Source of the DNA: Oasisia sp. SBJ-2009
Taxonomy: Eukaryota; Annelida; Polychaeta; Sabellida; Siboglinidae
DNA: 64,000 nt
Assembly: GCA_964017155.1 (NCBI GenBank)
Contig: OZ024865.1
Location: forward strand, 15,926,877-15,990,876
Reading direction: 5' to 3'
Of this stretch, positions 50,021 to 64,000 are shown in pieces. The translations under genes were made by a program, and so were the position numbers. The notes under the pieces were generated by a model, which saw only the letters and a program-made list of their open reading frames with translations, was not told the origin of the DNA and searched no databases. Within the stretch, counting starts at the first letter, position 1; each line of letters starts with the position of its first letter.

Positions 50021-50841
50021 GAGCTCTACGTACCATGTACGTACGTATTATGATATGAAAAAAATAAAACAATTTGCAACAAGCAGCAGAGCATACACAC
50101 CAACAACGGGGTTGTTTCTAGGCAAATGTTATGTTATGTGATGCTATATAACACGATCATGTTGAATGTTGAATGTTATCTGAACAAAACGTGTCTTAAA
50201 TGTATGGTTGACTACTTGTTATTTAGTACTACCACTGTGTTGTACTGTTGTTATAAATCTATGAAAATAAAAATGTATTTTCATTTGCCTGATAATACCG
50301 AAATTGCTAAGGACAGTCCAAGCTGTTTCTTAGAACCGATCGAGTATTCTTTGCCGACGTTTCTCTCACACCACATCATTAAAGTACATAGTAGTTCTTT
50401 TTGAAGTGAGTGAAGTCGACGGTGGGATGAGGTTGGATAAATTATGTAAAAGATGTCATGGCTCAAACATTTTGTGACAAATGTGCTTTAATGAAGTGAA
50501 AGTCCAGCAGAGGAAAGAAGCTCAGCAGGAGAGATATATACCGAGGTTCTGAATGGCCTTCAGTTGTACGTTACTGTCCATGTGGAACACGTTTTCCATG
50601 GCTAAGCATCCGGTGGCATAGTTGCAGACACGCTCGTAGAAGTGATGCGGAGAAGCATTGCTGTTGTCACCAGCAAATTCCTGATACTCCGACCGATGCG
50701 CCGTGTTGCTTAGTTCGAACACGTCGTTGTAGAGAAGCAAGCTGAACCTTTCCTGAATGGATGACGGGACCTTGTTATAATGTGCTCCTACATGATGACA
50801 ACAAAACCATGCGCTCAATCTAGGTATCTGACATGTACACT
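46985..50841 (-). CDS. HEAT-repeat gene II (exons 2-5)
   Basis: Exons E2 50542-50841, E3 49785-49886, E4 49434-49569 and E5 46985-47120 (TGA). E3, E4 and E5 have the same lengths as in gene I (102, 136, 136 nt), and phases agree throughout. E2 is 3 nt longer and changed at its Cys-rich start (TCQIPRLSAWFCCHHVGAHY). E5 reads RNDVISSVREAAEVALEQID and ends EEIQMLTQV. It is clearly closer to gene III E5 (two replacements) than to gene I E5, whereas E2-E4 are close to gene I. No stops or frameshifts were seen, so it may be active. Intron 4 (47121-49433) holds a (TA)n tract, a (CTATTA)n tract and a remnant of the nested coding segment. Confidence 0.75.
47240..48980. other. Intron 4 of gene II, simple repeats
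   Basis: A (TA)n tract at 47320-47397, a hexanucleotide (ACTATT)n array at about 48222-48340 grading into ACT and AAT trinucleotides, and AT-rich DNA. No coding signal. Confidence 0.7.
48980..49320. repeat. Remnant of the nested segment's 3' end plus (TA)n
   Basis: About 49021-49190 matches 41605-41770, that is, the last codons and 3' flank of the nested coding segment of gene I. It breaks off into a (TA)n tract (49207-49279), after which block II homology resumes at ~49320. So about 1 kb present in gene I is missing here. Confidence 0.65.
49936..50018. repeat. (GT)n microsatellite
   Basis: Nearly pure (GT)n, the counterpart of the tract in gene I. Confidence 0.95.
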
Positions 50842-51379
50842 CTAAAACAACGGTATCATTGAGTTTTCTTAAAACGCTGGAACATTATTATTTTGTCCGG
50901 TAGATAAATGTGATGTTGTAGTGTTTAATAAAACGTTAACATATTATATTTTATCCTGCCGATCTGTGTTTTAGTGTTAGCCTGCATACTCATAGTATTG
51001 TGACATAATCATAATGGGGGAATAGGGTTATAAGTATTAGGATGTCCAAAATTGTCTTACGACAACGCATATTGTTAAATTGTCAATTTGTAGAATTGGA
51101 ACAAGTGCGCTTTTGTATGACACTGATATACAGGGCACACTTCCGAAAAACGCAGTTGATTACGCGTGTCATAACATTGTTTTTTGGCAGAGCATCATGG
51201 TATCCAAGCGTTAAGATTGCCCAGAGCGCGTTTCACTTTACTCCCTTGTAATTACTGCGCGAAGGCAGAGTCTATCGACAGACGGTACGTCGTTCTAAAT
51301 ACCATGCTCTCGCGCCTTTCATTATGGCAGTTGTCTCATTGCAAACAGGACAATCGTCGTCATCACTATCGATACTTAC

Positions 51380-51511
51380 CGCGTTCTCAGTGCCATATGT
51401 CTGTGTGATCTTCTCTTCATATTCAGATTCAAACGCGGCTTTGAATTTCACCCATGGAACATGTTGCTCTTCGCTGCCAAAATTCCGATCCCAGAAGTCG
51501 TTTGCTCTCTT
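51380..51511 (-). CDS. HEAT gene II, upstream exon (E1)
   Basis: 132 nt, same boundaries as gene I E1. Reads KRANDFWDRNFGSEEQHVPW then VKFKAAFESEYEEKIT, differing at a handful of residues. The phase conflict with E2 is the same in both copies, which argues for a missing small exon rather than damage. Confidence 0.6.
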
Positions 51512-51660
51512 CTGTCAATAACAAGCGGATCGAGTGTAATATATGCGAATTCAGCATCAATAAAAACAAACAGAGATTGTACAATTTCATTATGTTATGT
51601 TATATTTATGTTTCTACTTGTAAACATGTCACTTCGCTGACAAAGAGAAAGATAAAATAC

Positions 51661-52640
51661 AGTGCAACACGACGCGACTCGACGCAGCACAACACTGTAC
51701 AGTATAATACATTACAATACAATAAATGCAATACAATAATATAACTTTGTTGTTTTTTGTTGTTATAGAAATGTTCCTTTAGAGTTGTTCACAAAAATGT
51801 TCCTTTAGAGTTGTTCACAAAATAAAAAGCACCAGCACATAGTAAGAAATATAATATAATAGATTAAAACAAATCCTAAAACGAGGTCAACACCTAATAT
51901 TCATACCACACAGTAAGAATATAATGTATAATATACTAGTAGCGCTATAAACATTGAAACCAATACATGAGGTCAGAGAAAAAACATTATAAGGTGGCAC
52001 TAATTAACAATCTTGATAAACAATGAAAGAATAAAAAGAAGAAGACGTTACAATGACAAGACGTCTTGCCCTGGCATTACCAATGATAACACAGTGCTCA
52101 ACTGTGGAGTCGCGACATAGACAATGCAGGGCAGTAACGCACATACCACACATGATAATGACATACAATGTACCATGGTGTACCATGGGGCTAGGCAGAA
52201 AATTTCATAATGATCCAGCGGAGCACTGTTCATACAACATAATAAACGCAATCAAATTACTGTTACGGAATATTCTCACTTAGAGTTGAGAATAAACAGT
52301 GCAGTTGGTATATAAGATTTCTTTGAATGAATTTGTGTTCGCAATGTTCCCTCGATCACATAATTAGGAGGTTAAGCATCTTAGAAATCTACATCTCAAA
52401 TCGCCATCGATGCAGAATGGAGGTAGTGTCATGTCTGGGTAAATTTTGAGGATGACAACATCTCATTTGAGGATGGAAACTGACAGTAAGCTCGGTAATT
52501 TAGCTTACCTTGAATTTACCTTGAATCCTCTTCTACTACGTAGTCAAGGATTACATTATGTTCGAGAAGTATACCCACTTCTGGGCGAAGACCAGAAGAA
52601 AGGCTTTGGGGTTATCTTTGACACTCTATGCAAGAAAAAG
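51661..52640. other. No supported gene; short tandem repeats
   Basis: ATGTTCCTTTAGAGTTGTTC occurs twice in tandem (51769-51822). AT-rich with ACACAAC-type words near 51665-51730. The frames at 52053-52283 and 52446-52673 have no domain features. Confidence 0.4.
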
Positions 52641-53140
52641 ATTTATTTACAGAGACAACCAACGTACCATTGAAGTATCATTCAAGTACCCTTGGCCATA
52701 ATACCCCCTAGGACCATTCAATGGTATTTGAATGGTATTTTTAGTAAGGGAACACATAGCTAATCACATGCAATACAGAGTTACTGTCAATGTCAGGCTA
52801 ATCAAATAAAAAAATATATGATTGTGGTATATATCTAAAAACTGCTAATATTGTGTAATGTATACCATTCAGAATACCATTGACGAGAAGTACCATTCAG
52901 AATACCATTGGACCATTCAGAATACCATTCAAAAAGTACCATTCAGATACCCGTGGCCATAATACACCCTAGTACCATTCAAATACCATTCAATTGTACG
53001 GGAAGGTAAATTTACAGAGACCACCAAAGCACCGTTTAAGTATCATTCAAGTACCCTTGGCCATAATACCCCCGAGGACCATTCGATGGTATTTGAATGG
53101 TATTTTTGGAAAGGGATTACATAGCTAAGCAAATACAATA
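52640..53140. repeat. ACCATT-rich direct repeats
   Basis: A ~130-bp unit (TATCATTCAAGTACCCTTGG ... GGTATTTGAATGGTATTTTT) occurs at about 52655-52770 and 53035-53135, with shorter GTACCATTCAGAATACCATT copies between. Confidence 0.75.
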
Positions 53141-53226
53141 CAACTCTGACGTGAACAACAACTAAGCCATATATTTGCATTTCTGTCCGACATTTGACAT
53201 TCAAAACCAAATCCAAAGCAAGCAAA

Positions 53227-53230
<4 letters not shown>

Positions 53231-53268
<38 letters not shown>
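53231..53268. repeat. (TA)n microsatellite
   Basis: Simple (TA)n run. Confidence 0.95.
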
Positions 53269-53272
<4 letters not shown>

Positions 53273-53694
53273 CAAACACAACTCGCTTACAATTAATACC
53301 GACATGATAACTAAGTTAACTGACCAATGTTGCTGGCAGTTCAGCAAAACCATTTACAGGAGGCATCACAGTTGGAAAGTAAGAGAGAAGCAACCCCAAA
53401 GCAAAGCCCCCACATAACATCAGCCTATAGCTAACCATTACATTCCTCACTCTACTCTCCCAAACCTACTGACGAAGACAGACCATTACAAATACTAGCA
53501 TGTACATGTAGTCGCATATTCGGATGAAAAACAATAATTGTACATCCCTATGCCTTAACATAGACGATGTGGCGTTGGCGTTCAACAAGTAACTTCACAA
53601 CATTGTATCGTTGCGTATTACAATTTATAAATTCATGGTAAGAAGTGTCATTTTCCCACTACAAAATCCACTAGATTAATTGCTTTGGTTACAA

Positions 53695-54280
53695 TGAGGA
53701 TTTCAGCCGGGGCAAACGCTTGGAAGAAACTTGAAGGGGTGATGGGAGATAGATGTATATTCCGTAAACGTAAAGGGGTATGTGCTTAGTTCATGTGCTA
53801 CCCCGGTATACATGAATGCACTAGAGACGATGGTATTAACAGAGAAACAACAAGAGAAGGTCCAGATTTGCGAAAAACAACCTGGTAAGAATAATTGTGG
53901 GAGTTAAGAGAGCTGATAAGAGAAAATGGTTGAAATGAGAATGGAGGTTGGAGTGAAGGAAAGTTCTAAGAAGAAATTGATGAGGAGCACATGGGCTGGT
54001 CATTTAGAAAAAAATGGCAGATGAAAATCTGGCAAAGAGAGCAGATGCCTAGAAAGTGGAGGGGATATGGAGGCGAGGAAGACCGAAATTGCGACGGGGG
54101 TTGCATTGAAACACTCGTAAAAAGAGTGGGAGAATAATGTAAAAAAACAGAAGGAATTGTAGACTGCTGACAGAGAACGTAGCAAGAGAATAGTGAGAGG
54201 AATAAAAAAGACAATGGAAAAGAAAATCATGGCCAATTCACCCCTGACGACAGTGATGCCAAAAAATAAATAACAACAAA
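53695..54280 (+). pseudogene. RTE-like LINE 3' fragment
   Basis: Across frameshifts the plus strand reads ANAWKKLEGVMGDRCI, RMEVGVKESSKKKLMRS, WAGHLEKMADENLAKRAD and WRRGRPKL. The 'W-x-GH-x-x-x-M...R-x-RGRP' block is the C-terminal signature of RTE-type ORFs. Stops interrupt all frames, and the end runs into A-rich sequence (CCAAAAAATAAATAACAAC), like an RTE 3' tail. Confidence 0.75.
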
Positions 54281-54569
54281 ATGCAATTTGACCCTAGCCT
54301 AGTAACCGGACAACTATTATTTTCAATCCTTAATAGCCATTAGCCATCATGCACATGAAAAACAATTACATTGTCAGTGCTCTGTAAATTCTTATGCTGC
54401 AGCCAGCGACATAAGTGGATAATTCATAACTTAATCCTATTTGAATTACGACAATTTTTTATGAAATGGTAGGACTGGGAATAAATCTTACACAGGCATC
54501 GTGAAGCCCTCTGTACTTTGTGACTCTATTAATCAGGCAGCCAGTAAGTGAATCAGACAGCGAGTTATT

Positions 54570-54589
54570 GCCCCCCCCCCCCCCCCCCC
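54570..54589. repeat. Poly(C) run, ~20 nt
   Basis: A homopolymer of about 20 C, a plausible site of sequencing or assembly length error. Confidence 0.9.
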
Positions 54590-54639
54590 GGTCACGCCAC
54601 TGCCGGAAAGAGGTCTAATTGTAATTCATGTAGGCACTA

Positions 54640-55102
54640 TGACTTCCACGACCGCAGCCACTGGAGAAAGTAAATGTATATGTCCGCACGTTGTCCACGT
54701 GACGTGGTGAGGGTGTTACTGACATACTTTCGTACCAGAACGGCAGAGTGACACCCTAAGTAAGTTACATAACGTGGTAGTATACAACTGGACCTCTCGT
54801 CCATCATTTAGGAAAACTATAGGATCGTCAAAGTCGCCTAGGAAGGAGTGTCCTTTGAAAACGATTCCAATAGACTTGAGGAGGGTATACTATAATGCGA
54901 CCTTGGGCGAGTGAGGGGCATCTTCTTCCGACGTATGTTCATTTCATCCGTACTCGATCCATTGACTGGCGTTCCAGCAATCCCTGTGCGCGCGCCAATT
55001 ATGTATTTTAGAATGTTGAAGCGTGCACGCGATGGACCTTTAATAAACACTTTGGCTAGCTACTACTACTGCTGAGAAAACAGATTTTTGTGCAGATATA
55101 TC
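54640..55102. repeat. Duplicated sequence downstream of gene III
   Basis: Partner of 46520-46984. A 3-base difference near 54838 (CTAGG inserted in a CCTTCC context) and scattered changes separate the two. Confidence 0.6.

Positions 55103-64000
<8,898 letters not shown>

Larger units (their letters stand above)
49320..51660. repeat. Duplicated block II (matches 42790-45690)
   Basis: Partner of block I; ends at AGAAAGATAAAATACAGTGC, where homology stops. Confidence 0.85.

Overview
The window is eukaryotic nuclear DNA, most likely from a marine invertebrate; I cannot fix the phylum from sequence alone. The evidence is AT-rich DNA with short exons bounded by GT...AG sites, many degraded non-LTR retrotransposons (CR1/L2-like and RTE-like), several hAT-like and one TTAA-flanked non-autonomous DNA element, long (TA)n, (GT)n and (CTATTA)n tracts, and large minisatellites. 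Nothing looks bacterial, and there are no rRNA, tRNA or CRISPR features. Most open frames of 60 aa or more are repeat or shadow frames. The real coding sequence is in small exons that I found from splice-site phase.

Layout. 1-1.2 kb: 3' end of a plus-strand gene with a Myb/SANT-like C-terminus. 1.3-11 kb: interspersed repeats, a 1.2 kb hAT-like element (5.77-6.97 kb), a 216-bp tandem duplication and a few candidate exons. 11.3-22.1 kb: a plus-strand gene of unknown function. Its first coding exon (11,376-11,486) is followed by a 4.8 kb array of 52-bp units, exon 2, the start of exon 3 and a 2 kb array of 26-bp units. The exon 2/exon 3 block then occurs a second time, 2,663 bp further on. Both minisatellites look like amplified 3' splice junctions of the exons beside them. 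22.2-26.1 kb: a fold-back element and more minisatellites, including an inverted pair of 12-bp arrays whose second arm is a string of donor-like GTGAGTG motifs. 27-39 kb: a near-perfect palindrome, a short minus-strand SAP-domain exon, LINE remnants and hAT-like elements.

39.5-64 kb: three tandem minus-strand copies of a HEAT-repeat gene. Gene I (exons 45.5 to 39.5 kb) and gene II (51.5 to 47.0 kb) share exon boundaries. Gene III (64.0 to 55.1 kb, running off the window) has the homologues of exons 3 and 4 fused into one exon of exactly the summed length. Gene II looks chimeric: its exons 1-4 resemble gene I and its last exon resembles gene III. A separate two-exon minus-strand coding segment lies in intron 4 of gene I. 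Intron 4 of gene III holds a 5.2 kb composite with terminal inverted repeats, built around two head-to-head LINE copies. Both copies carry a (TA)n expansion at the same codons of the reverse transcriptase.

How the genes work together cannot be read from the sequence. The HEAT copies are probably paralogous scaffold or interaction proteins, and the SAP and SANT-like exons suggest nucleic-acid binding. The most unusual signal is the set of minisatellites seeded from splice junctions at 12.9-22.1 kb, possibly extended by donor-like and acceptor-like repeats at 24.8-25.3 kb.
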